A DNA stretch of 18,835 bases from STC-54 sp964504665 (GTDB lineage: Bacteria > Patescibacteriota > Microgenomatia > Daviesbacterales > UBA10151). The translations under genes and the position numbers were made by a program. The notes beneath the pieces are model-generated. The model was not told the DNA's origin and ran no database searches. It saw only the letters and a program-made list of their open reading frames with translations. Shown piece after piece: positions 7,086 through 14,167 of this stretch. The number at the start of each line of letters is the position of its first letter. The first letter of the stretch is position 1. Location of the stretch: NCBI GenBank assembly GCA_964504665.1, contig CAZDEH010000017.1, forward strand, positions 1 to 18,835, given 5' to 3'.

Positions 7086-7120
7086 TATCTATTATTTAGC
7101 AAGTGGAAACTAGTTTCGAG

Positions 7121-7130
7121 AGGAGGTGAT
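7121..7130 (+). promoter_or_regulatory. Full-length Shine-Dalgarno sequence of the zinc-ribbon gene
   Basis: AGGAGGTGAT is complementary over ten bases to the usual 3' end of 16S rRNA. It is six bases from ATG 7137. It is the longest ribosome site in the window and proves that a very short gene follows. Confidence 0.85.
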
Positions 7131-7136
7131 AACAAC

Positions 7137-7280
7137 ATGCAGATGTATTGTGTAAAATGTCGCCAAAAAAGAGACGCTAATGATGCTGAAAATGTAACCA
7201 TGAAAAATGGCAAACCGGCAGTCAAAGGAAAATGTTCAGTTTGTGGTACAGGAATGTACAAAATAGGTTCTCAGGTCTAA
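7137..7280 (+). CDS. DUF5679-type zinc-ribbon protein, 47 residues
   Basis: A 47-residue protein easily missed because of its length. It carries two CxxC knuckles, YCVKC (C5, C8) and KCSVC (C33, C36), around VTMKNGKPAVKGKC, and ends GTGMYKIGSQV. This is the DUF5679 pattern: a stand-alone zinc ribbon with the 'VTMKNGRPA..G.CP.CG' core. The start is fixed by the ten-base Shine-Dalgarno sequence. Such ribbons bind one zinc and usually contact nucleic acid or protein partners, but no specific role is known. The exceptionally strong ribosome site and the terminator right behind suggest high expression from a short transcript. It is the second gene of a two-gene unit with the small membrane protein. 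Confidence 0.88.
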   Translation: MQMYCVKCRQKRDANDAENVTMKNGKPAVKGKCSVCGTGMYKIGSQV

Positions 7281-7301
7281 AGGTACTTGAGTTCACCATT
7301 T

Positions 7302-7339
7302 ACAAAAAGCCCTGTGATGTAAATTGCGGGGTTTTTTGT
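7302..7339 (+). terminator. Rho-independent terminator after the zinc-ribbon gene
   Basis: Thirteen-pair stem, arms 7302-7314 and 7327-7339 with two G-U type pairs, and a 12-base loop. The GC core (GCCC/GGGG) is followed by a run of six T (7332-7337). It lies 21 bases after the stop codon. Confidence 0.85.
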
Positions 7340-7340
7340 A

Positions 7341-7349
7341 TGCTAATAT
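7341..7349 (+). promoter_or_regulatory. Extended -10 promoter of the exported-protein pair
   Basis: TGCTAATAT, nine bases before ATG 7359, directly after the terminator. There is no convincing -35 box. It fits the same leaderless layout seen at other plus-strand genes of this window. Confidence 0.5.
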
Positions 7350-7358
7350 ATAGAAGAT

Positions 7359-7898
7359 ATGCGGAACAATTATTCTCATCTAATAATTATGTTATCCATT
7401 ACTTCAATGAGCCTTATTTTTCCTTCAATAACTATTGCCAGAATTACCCCAGAAGATATCTACCAGCAAAATCAGGCTAATTTTAATAGCAATCTGTCTA
7501 AAATTCAGGATCCAAATAAAAAACAGACCATGATAACGGCAAATCAGGTATTAAAAGATACTAACCAGACAGTTTGTTTCAGATTTCAAACTGACATAGA
7601 TAAAATAGCTGCTATTTTAGATGAATTAAAAATAAGACAAAATATCACCAACACGTTAGTAGCTTATGGGCGGGGGAATACACCTCTCGATACAGCAGCA
7701 TACTATGTTAATTATGCGGCAGAGGCAGTGGCTTATCAAAAAATTCAAGATTACACCCCTAATATTAGTGGGGGTAATTTAGCAAGAAGTGTTAACAGTA
7801 ACTCCAAAAATTTAAGAAGTAATTTAGAAATCTTGCAGAGTAAAATTTTAAAAGCTAAGACAGAAGTTAGAAAAGCCATTATTTATTATGAAAAATGA
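7359..7898 (+). CDS. Secreted protein of unknown function with N-terminal signal peptide
   Basis: A 179-residue protein. Residues 1-27 look like a signal peptide: a short polar start with one Arg, then a hydrophobic core LIIMLSITSMSLIFPSITIA with a plausible cleavage after IA. The mature part is polar and mostly helical, with Asn/Gln/Lys-rich stretches, two likely coiled segments (about 40-95 and 150-178), a central ALVAYGRGNTPLDTAAYYVNYAAEAVAYQKIQ-like region around 100-135, and a single cysteine. I do not recognise the family. The gene overlaps the next one by 11 bases, so the two are translated together. The partner is a membrane-anchored protein with a Pro/Thr/Ser linker, so a joint extracytoplasmic job is likely. 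ATG 7389 would shorten the signal peptide and is a less likely start. Confidence 0.75.
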   Translation: MRNNYSHLIIMLSITSMSLIFPSITIARITPEDIYQQNQANFNSNLSKIQDPNKKQTMITANQVLKDTNQTVCFRFQTDIDKIAAILDELKIRQNITNTLVAYGRGNTPLDTAAYYVNYAAEAVAYQKIQDYTPNISGGNLARSVNSNSKNLRSNLEILQSKILKAKTEVRKAIIYYEK

Positions 7899-8184
7899 GC
7901 TAATTACAATCATTTTAGTATTAATATTAATTGGAATTTTTGTATTTCTGGGTAATCTATTTTTAAATAACATAAGGCCTCAAGAATTAATCAGTCCTAA
8001 TGGGAAAAATATATTACAGCAAATCACCAGACAAACAATAACTCCCTCTCCAACTCCGTCTCCCACACCAATAGAATATCATTTTGATAAATCTACAAAT
8101 TTACAAAAAGAACTTGATACTATAAATCCAAAAATTTTAGATAGTGATTTTGACTCCCTCAAAACCATCACCTCACAGCTTTGA
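7888..8184 (+). CDS. Small single-pass membrane protein with PSPTP linker
   Basis: A 98-residue protein. A very hydrophobic helix (about 5-27, ELITIILVLILIGIFVFLGNLFL) is followed by a short polar stretch, a Pro-rich linker TPSPTPSPTP (52-61) typical of wall- or surface-spanning stalks, and a short acidic helical tail ending KTITSQL. With its short N-terminus the tail is probably outside the cell. There are no recognised catalytic or binding motifs. The start overlaps the upstream reading frame by 11 bases, so expression depends on the same promoter. It might form an envelope complex with the secreted partner, but that is inference. It converges on comM with 76 bases between the stops. Confidence 0.7.
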   Translation: MKNELITIILVLILIGIFVFLGNLFLNNIRPQELISPNGKNILQQITRQTITPSPTPSPTPIEYHFDKSTNLQKELDTINPKILDSDFDSLKTITSQL

Positions 8185-8212
8185 TGCTTTAATTGAATTT
8201 ACAAAAGTTTCC

Positions 8213-8247
8213 ACCCTAGGGGTGAATTTGTATTGACACCCCAGGGT
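8213..8247. terminator. Hairpin between convergent genes, possible bidirectional terminator
   Basis: Arms 8213-8224 and 8237-8247 form 11 pairs with one bulged base (8218) and a 12-base loop. Neither side is followed by a proper T-run, so it is either a weak terminator or an mRNA-end stabiliser shared by the plus-strand pair and comM. Confidence 0.5.
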
Positions 8248-8260
8248 AATAAGTCGTGAT

Positions 8261-9781
8261 TCAATTTTCTTCACGGTATCTATAAGTTAGAGCTTCTGCC
8301 ACATGTTCAGACAATATTCCTTCGGAATTAGCTAAATCGGCAATAGTTCTTGAAAGTTTTAAAACTCTGTAATAGCTTCTAGCCGATAAGTTCATTTGGG
8401 AGATTGCCAGCTTTAAAAGTTCCAAAGCCTCCCTGGTAATCTGACAATATTGCTTAATAGCTACATTCCCCATTTCAGAATTTGTTAAAACACTACTATT
8501 TTTAAATCTTTTCTGCTGTACTTCTCTCGCTTTTTCTACTCTTTTCCTGATAGTTTTTGATTCTTCAGGGTTATCCTCTCCGGTGAGTTTTTCCATATCG
8601 ACTGCGGGCACGTCAAGGTGAATATCTATTCTATCAAGTAACGGCCCTGATATTTTCTTTTTATATCTGGCAATTTGTCCGGGCAAACATGAACAATTTT
8701 TGTTTAAACTTCCGAGAAAACCACATGGACAGGGGTTATGGGCAGCAAGTAGAATAAACTGGCAAGGAAAAGTTAAAGTTCCATTAGCCCTTGAAATAGA
8801 AACTTTCCTATCTTCTATTGGTTGCCTTAAAGCTTCTAAAACCTGTCTTGGAAATTCCGGCAATTCGTCCAAAAATAATACACCACGGTGGGCTAAAGAT
8901 ACTTCCCCCGGTTTAATATTATTTCCTCCCCCAATAATACCTACATAAGAAGCAGTATGGTGTGGGGAACGAAATGGACGGGTGGTAATAAGTGATGCTC
9001 CACCGGACAAATTTCCGGTTACAGAATAAATCCGAGTCACCTCTAACGCTTCCTCCTTTGTTAAACCAGGTAAAATAGAAGGGAAAGCACGAGCTAATAG
9101 TGTTTTACCAGCCCCGGGAGGACCTTTTAAAATTACGTTATGGCCACCGGCAGCAGCTATCTCCAAAGCTCTCTTGACCTGATTTTGACCCTTTATTTCT
9201 TTGAAGTCATATTCATAACCTAGATTACTTTCCGGGTTCAGGTTTGTTAAAGGCTCAGGAAATTTTTCCAAAACATTACTTGAGAACTTAAAAACTTCCA
9301 ATAAATTTTCAAAACCATATACCTCAATCCCTTCGATAACTGCTGCCTCCTTAGCATTATCCTTTGGCACAAAAATCCTCTTAAAGTGTAAACTTTTAGC
9401 TAAAATAGAAAAAGATAAAATTCCGTGAGTTGATCTTAAACTTCCATCCAAAGATAATTCTCCTACCACCAAGGTATCAGATAAATCTGATACCAGCTGG
9501 CCTGAGGCAACCAAAAGCCCTAAAGCAATAGGTAAATCGAAAGCAGGACCCTCTTTTGGTAAATCCGCCGGGGCTAAATTGACAGTTATTCTTTTGGCCG
9601 GAAAATCTGCACCGGAATTTTTAAGAGCAGACCTCACTCTTTCTTTTGATTCCTCCACTGCCCTATCTACCAGCCCCACTAACGTAAAAGAAGGTAGACC
9701 TTGGGCAGCTATATCAACTTCAATGGTAACGGGAACGGATTCCAATCCTAAGTTCGCTCCGGAAATCACCTTTGCCAGCAT
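8261..9781 (-). CDS. comM: ComM (YifB) Mg-chelatase-like AAA+ ATPase
   Basis: A 506-residue protein of the YifB/ComM family, a hexameric AAA+ helicase that extends branch migration when incoming single-stranded DNA recombines into the chromosome during natural transformation. Domains in order: an N-terminal Lon-protease-like (ChlI) domain with LVGLVDRAVEESKERVRSAL (34-53) and NLAPADLPKEGPAFDLPIAL; an AAA+ domain with Walker A GPPGAGKT (220-227), RSPHHTAS (271-278), Walker B VLFLDE (301-306) and arginine LLDRIDIH near 384; a cysteine cluster CPCG...CSC (351-365); and a C-terminal Mg-chelatase lid with LSARSYYRVLKLSRTIADL. Length and motifs are complete. It stands alone, with TGA as stop. Its promoter (extended -10 at 9799-9791) places transcription about three bases before the ATG. 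Confidence 0.96.
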   Translation of the reverse strand: MLAKVISGANLGLESVPVTIEVDIAAQGLPSFTLVGLVDRAVEESKERVRSALKNSGADFPAKRITVNLAPADLPKEGPAFDLPIALGLLVASGQLVSDLSDTLVVGELSLDGSLRSTHGILSFSILAKSLHFKRIFVPKDNAKEAAVIEGIEVYGFENLLEVFKFSSNVLEKFPEPLTNLNPESNLGYEYDFKEIKGQNQVKRALEIAAAGGHNVILKGPPGAGKTLLARAFPSILPGLTKEEALEVTRIYSVTGNLSGGASLITTRPFRSPHHTASYVGIIGGGNNIKPGEVSLAHRGVLFLDELPEFPRQVLEALRQPIEDRKVSISRANGTLTFPCQFILLAAHNPCPCGFLGSLNKNCSCLPGQIARYKKKISGPLLDRIDIHLDVPAVDMEKLTGEDNPEESKTIRKRVEKAREVQQKRFKNSSVLTNSEMGNVAIKQYCQITREALELLKLAISQMNLSARSYYRVLKLSRTIADLANSEGILSEHVAEALTYRYREEN

Positions 9782-9790
9782 TATAGGTTT

Positions 9791-9799
9791 AGTATAACA
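9791..9799 (-). promoter_or_regulatory. Extended -10 promoter of comM
   Basis: On the minus strand TGTTATACT (9799-9791), nine bases before the ATG at 9781. A TTGACT (9806-9801) is nearby but too close to be the matching -35. A nearly leaderless transcript is predicted. Confidence 0.55.
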
Positions 9800-9834
9800 A
9801 AGTCAACAATGAAAAACCTCATAAATATCTTAAT

Positions 9835-9863
9835 TTGACAACCAACTAGGTAGAATTTATTAT
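9835..9863 (+). promoter_or_regulatory. Consensus-like promoter of the cupin gene, leaderless
   Basis: TTGACA (9835-9840), a 17-base spacer and TATTAT (9858-9863). Only six bases separate the -10 from ATG 9870, so transcription should start at or within one base of the start codon. There is no Shine-Dalgarno sequence. Confidence 0.8.
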
Positions 9864-9869
9864 ACAAAA

Positions 9870-10415
9870 ATGAACACATACTTCCCACCTTTACGTTTAA
9901 AATCACATTTACCAAAAAAGGACTTTTTTCAATCATTAATAAAAAATATAACTTCATTAGGTTTTAATATTGATGAGGTTAACTCAAATAAACCATGGGG
10001 AGGTTATATCAGGATTACCAACAACCAAGCAAAAAAGTTCAGAGAAACCTACTTTGCTGGAATAGAATTACCAGAACAAGCAATTAATTTAGATATAAGT
10101 CCTAAAATTCTTATAGTAGAACCCCACAAGAGTCTCTCTTATCAGGTTCATGATAGAAGATCTGAATTTTGGCGCGTATTAATTGGTCCGACTGGAGTTA
10201 AACTACACGATAAGGATAATGAACCAGAAGATTTTATTGTTTATCAAAGTGGGGAAACTATTAATATCCCGGTTGGCACTAGACACCGTTTGGTGGGACT
10301 AAATAATATGAGCATTATTACTGAACTCTGGATTCATCTTAATCCTCATAATCCCTCAAATGAACAAGATATCAGAAGAATTCAGGATGATTTTGGAAGA
10401 AATAATAAAAAATAA
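9870..10415 (+). CDS. Cupin protein related to the C-terminal domain of type II mannose-6-phosphate isomerase
   Basis: A 181-residue single-domain cupin. Near the N-terminus the KPWGGYIRI segment (41-49) matches the 'RPWG.Y' start of the ManC/AlgA isomerase domain. The cupin core holds KILIVEPHKSLSYQVHDRRSEFWRVLIG (79-106) with probable metal ligands H94 and E99. The second motif is GETINIPVGTRHRLVGL (128-144) with H139, then SIITELWIHLN and the family tail EQDIRRIQDDFGR (165-177). The nucleotidyltransferase half of bifunctional ManC is absent. The likely reaction is interconversion of mannose-6-phosphate and fructose-6-phosphate or a related sugar phosphate, probably feeding surface glycans; substrate is inferred. 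It is probably a single-gene transcript with a near-consensus leaderless promoter, since the following gene has its own -10 box. Confidence 0.83.
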   Translation: MNTYFPPLRLKSHLPKKDFFQSLIKNITSLGFNIDEVNSNKPWGGYIRITNNQAKKFRETYFAGIELPEQAINLDISPKILIVEPHKSLSYQVHDRRSEFWRVLIGPTGVKLHDKDNEPEDFIVYQSGETINIPVGTRHRLVGLNNMSIITELWIHLNPHNPSNEQDIRRIQDDFGRNNKK

Positions 10416-10449
10416 TTATATCTCAATTTGCAAACAATGCTATAAAATA

Positions 10450-10458
10450 TGCTAGGAT
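10450..10458 (+). promoter_or_regulatory. Extended -10 promoter of the histidine kinase gene
   Basis: TGCTAGGAT (10450-10458), seven bases before ATG 10466, predicting a leaderless message. A possible -35 TTGCAA (10428-10433) has a long 19-base spacer. Confidence 0.6.
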
Positions 10459-10465
10459 TGTATAT

Positions 10466-11650
10466 ATGGAATCTCTACTTTGGATTATTATTGTAATCAG
10501 CAGTTTTGGTTTTTTAATCTTAGGTTTTATTATTGGGAGGTTATTTTTTACTAATAATAGGCAACAGTCTTTAGCAGATTTAACTGCAAATCAAAATATT
10601 CAGACACTACAACAACAAAAAGATATTTTAGAAGAAATTACCCAGGTAATTAAAGAGGGTACTATTGTTACAGACCAAAATGGTCTTATTATTTGGACAA
10701 ATAGAAAAGCATTGGAAATATTAAAAACTTCTCAGATAGTTACTCAAAATAAACCTATTAGCCAAATTTTGCCTAAAAGTGAGAATAATGGCTCACAAAG
10801 TTTTCAGGTTAAACTGACAACTTTAGATCAAGAAGAAATCGATGTCAGTGTTAAAACATACCCTTTATCACATTCAGGAACAAATATCCTTGGAAATATT
10901 TATGTCATTAATGACGTAACTGACAAAATGGCCCTGGAAGAGATGAAACTAAATTTTGTGGCTATCGCTGCCCATCAACTCCGGACACCTTTAACAACCA
11001 TTAAAGGCTATCTTTTTATTCTAAAAAGTTCAATCACACCCAAACTAAATGCAGAAGAGAAAGGTTTTCTTGAAAGAGTGATCATTGGGGCTGATCGAAT
11101 GGGATTTTTAATTGAAAATTTATTGAATCTTTCTAAAGTCGAAAAAGGTGCTCTAAAAATAAAATTGCTCCCCATTGATTTAGAAAATATTATCAGACAA
11201 ACAATAGAGGGTCTTTTATCTGATGCAAGAGAGAAAAATATAGAACTGCTCGTTGGTGATTTCACTAAACCATATCCCGTCATCTTGGGTGATACCGCTT
11301 TACTGATAGAAGCATTGTCAAATATTGTTTCCAACGGTATTAAATATAGCAATCCGGGCGGACAGGTGACAATTGATTTAGAAAAACAAACTGACGGAGT
11401 TTCTATACATGTTTCTGATAAAGGAAAGGGTATTCCTGCAAGTTTGATTCCCCGTCTTTTTCAAAAATTTTATAGTGCAACTAATTCCTTAACTGAGCTA
11501 TCCAGTGGTTTGGGTTTAGGACTTTTTATTAGTAAATCTATTATTGATTCTCACAAAGGCAAAATTTGGGTTAACAGCCTTGAGAATAAAGGAACTACTG
11601 TAAGCTTTTTTCTCCCTGCCTCTCAAGCCTCCATACAATCTACTAATTAA
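10466..11650 (+). CDS. Membrane-bound PAS sensor histidine kinase, no adjacent response regulator
   Basis: A 394-residue kinase of a two-component system. One membrane helix (about 5-27) has a very short outside part, so the signal is probably read inside or within the membrane. A PAS domain (about 52-150: ILEEITQVIKEGTIVTDQNGLIIWTNRKALEIL ... LGNIYVINDVTDK) follows. The HisKA dimerisation helix carries the phospho-acceptor H170 in AIAAHQLRTPLTTIKGYL. The HATPase domain has the N box (N286 and N290 in LSNIVSNGIKYSN), DKGKGIP (318-324), the F box LFQKFYSATN and the G box GLGLGLF (348-354). All catalytic motifs are intact. No response regulator lies in the window, so its partner must be elsewhere. 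It overlaps the convergent dxr stop by four bases. Confidence 0.94.
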   Translation: MESLLWIIIVISSFGFLILGFIIGRLFFTNNRQQSLADLTANQNIQTLQQQKDILEEITQVIKEGTIVTDQNGLIIWTNRKALEILKTSQIVTQNKPISQILPKSENNGSQSFQVKLTTLDQEEIDVSVKTYPLSHSGTNILGNIYVINDVTDKMALEEMKLNFVAIAAHQLRTPLTTIKGYLFILKSSITPKLNAEEKGFLERVIIGADRMGFLIENLLNLSKVEKGALKIKLLPIDLENIIRQTIEGLLSDAREKNIELLVGDFTKPYPVILGDTALLIEALSNIVSNGIKYSNPGGQVTIDLEKQTDGVSIHVSDKGKGIPASLIPRLFQKFYSATNSLTELSSGLGLGLFISKSIIDSHKGKIWVNSLENKGTTVSFFLPASQASIQSTN

Positions 11651-12795
11651 TCTATCAGACCATTGGCAGTTTGACGGGTCCAAGCATCAACTTCCAAAAT
11701 ATCTTTTATGCTCGGATTTTTAATACTTTTATGTTTTTTTAAGACTTTTTCAATAATTTGAGGAATTTTATCAAAGGCAAGTTTATTATTTAAAAACGCT
11801 TCCACGGCTATATCGTTAGCAGCTGTTAAAACTGCAGCAGAAGTTTCCCTATCTTTAGCGCATTTTATAGCCAAAGCCAAACATTTAAAAGTTCGAAGAT
11901 CCGGTTTTTCAAAAGTTAAATTTGGTTTTTCAAAAAAAGTATATCTTCTAAAATTATTCTGTTGACGAATTTGTGGATATAAAAGTGCAAATTGGATAGG
12001 TAGTCTCATATCTGATGGACCAAGCTCTGCAATAATTGATCCATCTACAAACTCTACTGCTGAGTGAATAATACTTTGAGGATGAACAACAATTTTAATT
12101 TTTTTCAAGGGGACAGAAAAAAGATGCATAGCTTCAATTAGTTCAAAACCTTTATTCATTAGTGTTGCACTATCAATGGTGATTTTTTTACCCATATTCC
12201 AAGTTGGATGAGCTAGGGCTTTAGCTGGCGTAATATTTTTCAAATCTTTCAGTTTTTGACCTCTGAATGGACCACCTGAACAAGTCAAATAAATTTTGCT
12301 GATTTCAGGGTTAGATCTACCTTCTAAACATTGGAAAATCGCAGAATGCTCAGAATCAATTGGTAAAATACTGACTCTATTTTTTCTAGCCAGCTTCATC
12401 ACCAAATCCCCTGCTGAAACTAAAACTTCTTTGGTTGCAAGACAAACTGTTTTACGAGCTTTGATGGCAGACAAGGTGGGATTTATTCCAGCCAAACCGG
12501 AAGTGGCAATTACTACCTTGTCAACATTTTTTGCAGAAGCAAGTGTACAGTTTCCTTGATCTCCGAAGTAAATTTTAATTGAGCGATGTTTTTTTCTCAG
12601 CAAATCTGCATCGGTTTGGTCTTTAACACAAATTTCCTCCGGAGAAAACTCAGCGATTTGTTGTTGTAAAAGTTCTACGTTTGACCCAACAGACAAACTG
12701 ATAACTTTTAACTGTTTACTAAATTGTCTAACAACATCAAGAGTTTGTGTTCCGATTGACCCAGTTGAACCGAGTATTGCTAATTTTGTAACCAT
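11647..12795 (-). CDS. dxr: 1-deoxy-D-xylulose 5-phosphate reductoisomerase
   Basis: Second enzyme of the MEP isoprenoid pathway, converting DXP to MEP with NADPH and a divalent metal. At 382 residues it is of usual length. The NADPH fold starts LAILGSTGSIGTQTLDVV (5-22). The metal/active-site set is ILPIDSEHSAIFQCLEG (143-159) with D147 and E149, LTCSGGPFRG (170-179), HPTWNMGKKITIDSATLMNKGFELIEAMHLF (196-226) with E218, and VHPQSIIHSAVEFVDGS. The usual LANKE motif reads LATKE here (T121), a change at a normally conserved residue next to K122. The C-terminal helical domain is present. It is the last gene of the DUF1003 - glycosyltransferase - dxr operon, 13 bases after the preceding stop and without a visible Shine-Dalgarno sequence. 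It supplies isoprenoid precursors, including DMAPP for MiaA. Confidence 0.95.
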   Translation of the reverse strand: MVTKLAILGSTGSIGTQTLDVVRQFSKQLKVISLSVGSNVELLQQQIAEFSPEEICVKDQTDADLLRKKHRSIKIYFGDQGNCTLASAKNVDKVVIATSGLAGINPTLSAIKARKTVCLATKEVLVSAGDLVMKLARKNRVSILPIDSEHSAIFQCLEGRSNPEISKIYLTCSGGPFRGQKLKDLKNITPAKALAHPTWNMGKKITIDSATLMNKGFELIEAMHLFSVPLKKIKIVVHPQSIIHSAVEFVDGSIIAELGPSDMRLPIQFALLYPQIRQQNNFRRYTFFEKPNLTFEKPDLRTFKCLALAIKCAKDRETSAAVLTAANDIAVEAFLNNKLAFDKIPQIIEKVLKKHKSIKNPSIKDILEVDAWTRQTANGLID

Positions 12796-12808
12796 ATACC
12801 ATGATCAG

Positions 12809-14158
12809 TTAACTTCTCTCTTCCGCTAACTCTGCTACTTTTTGCCAGAATTTTTTCACCCCATCACTACCTAATTCATTATTTTCATCTTTGGGAGGAT
12901 TATAATCCTGAACCATAGTTTTTAACACCCCTTGATTTAAACACCACCAGATAAAATTAGCAGCTTTAACTGATCTAAAAGGCAGTACTAAACCCCGCCA
13001 GTGTTTGGCACCTTCTAAAATCCATTTACCTTTGCCATCAATATCTACCCCTTTCTCGGCGTCTAACCACATTTGATCCATCTCTGATTTTAAAGGAATC
13101 AAGTGATGTCTTCTTAAAAAATCTATATTATCCGATTCCTGTCTACCAATAGGTTCAGAAAATAGCAAAATTACACCTCCTTTTTGGATGGGGCCAAAAA
13201 GCGATTTAAATGCTTGCTCCGATGGTTTGGTTATTTCTAAAGAAATTACATGATTTTTATAAAGTTCTGCATATTTATCAATTATTTCTCTGGATGAAAA
13301 AGATATCTCAAATTTAACAAAAGGCCGATTTATCATATCTTTTAGAAAATCTTGAGTATAAGGCGTTGATTTAGAAATAATATGAAAAGTAAACCGATCT
13401 GATAAATCATATAATGTATCAACCATATGAGTTAAAAAAGTCATCCCCACTGCTGCTCCAGAAACAGGTACTGCCAAATGAATTAAAGAATTTGAGTCAA
13501 TATCAAGCTGTTTAACTCTATCTTCATAGTCAGAATCGCTCAAATTAGCTTCCATTTCTGGATCAATAGGATATGGCAACACTTCCATTGGAACTTCTCC
13601 TAAATTATTCTTTTTCCCGTATTCTAAAAGCTCTTTTTTTGTTTTTTCACTAGGAACAAAAGTCATATCAAGTCCGGGAACAAACCAAAGGTGTTGAGGA
13701 GAATCATCTGTTACTTGCATAACAATGATTATTTTTACATGTTTTTCAGTTTCAAATTTTTTCTTAATAGCTACAAATTGCAAAGCCATAGCAAAATGAG
13801 TACAAACTATTAAAACTGTTTTTGGTAAACTCGTTCGTTGGGCATAAACAAGAGATAACTCATTATAGATTTTGTCTGTATTTAATCTTAAAAACCAACG
13901 CAAAAATCTAGTATAAATTTCTTCCGGTGTACCATTTTGAGACCATTCAAAAATAGCTTTTGCTACTCCATTTACAGAGGTAAGTCTATGAAAAAAAGAT
14001 GTTAATTTATCTTCTGGCGCAAAAAGTAGAGGATTAACACCTTCAGGTAAGCCATGGAAAAAAGCATCAGTAACTCGAAGATGCCCTAAACCCGCAGCCA
14101 TATAGGCAAAAACTACAACCAGGGATTTCTTTTCAAAAATTTGTGCTAAATTAACCAT
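12809..14158 (-). CDS. GT-B-fold glycosyltransferase-like protein
   Basis: A 449-residue soluble protein. The N-terminal VVVFAYMAAGLGHLRVTDAFFHGLP (about 14-38) has the glycine-rich 'x-x-GxGHxxxAxAL' turn of GT-B enzymes such as the MGDG-synthase/MurG group. The centre has VLIVCTHFAMALQFVAIKKKF and VMQVTDDSPQHLWFVPGLDMTFVPSEKTKKELLEYG, resembling the 'D...H..W...D...V.s......l...G' stretch of that group. The second Rossmann half includes HLAVPVSGAAVGMTF and an ITKPSEQAFKSLFGP segment like the 'TKPGG..~EAL' sugar-nucleotide-binding signature. Assignment is by motif resemblance, so donor and acceptor are not known; a membrane-lipid or glycan sugar transfer is the best guess. Nine bases separate it from the DUF1003 gene and 13 from dxr. 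Confidence 0.65.
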   Translation of the reverse strand: MVNLAQIFEKKSLVVVFAYMAAGLGHLRVTDAFFHGLPEGVNPLLFAPEDKLTSFFHRLTSVNGVAKAIFEWSQNGTPEEIYTRFLRWFLRLNTDKIYNELSLVYAQRTSLPKTVLIVCTHFAMALQFVAIKKKFETEKHVKIIIVMQVTDDSPQHLWFVPGLDMTFVPSEKTKKELLEYGKKNNLGEVPMEVLPYPIDPEMEANLSDSDYEDRVKQLDIDSNSLIHLAVPVSGAAVGMTFLTHMVDTLYDLSDRFTFHIISKSTPYTQDFLKDMINRPFVKFEISFSSREIIDKYAELYKNHVISLEITKPSEQAFKSLFGPIQKGGVILLFSEPIGRQESDNIDFLRRHHLIPLKSEMDQMWLDAEKGVDIDGKGKWILEGAKHWRGLVLPFRSVKAANFIWWCLNQGVLKTMVQDYNPPKDENNELGSDGVKKFWQKVAELAEERS

Positions 14159-14167
14159 ACCAGATTG

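Noticed and set aside
7080..7115. Seven-base inverted repeat AACTAGT/ACTAGTT before the zinc-ribbon gene as a terminator or riboswitch
   Set aside because: The stem is AT-rich with a 22-base loop and no T-run; it does not match a riboswitch I know. It may be chance.
7232..7480. Plus-strand open frame across the zinc-ribbon end, terminator and start of the exported protein gene
   Set aside because: It runs through a strong terminator and overlaps two better supported genes in other frames; the product has no recognisable features.
8235..8260. TTGACA at 8235-8240 region as a plus-strand promoter
   Set aside because: The hexamer is only partly matched (TTGACA at 8233-8238) and lies in the hairpin between convergent genes; no plus-strand gene follows.
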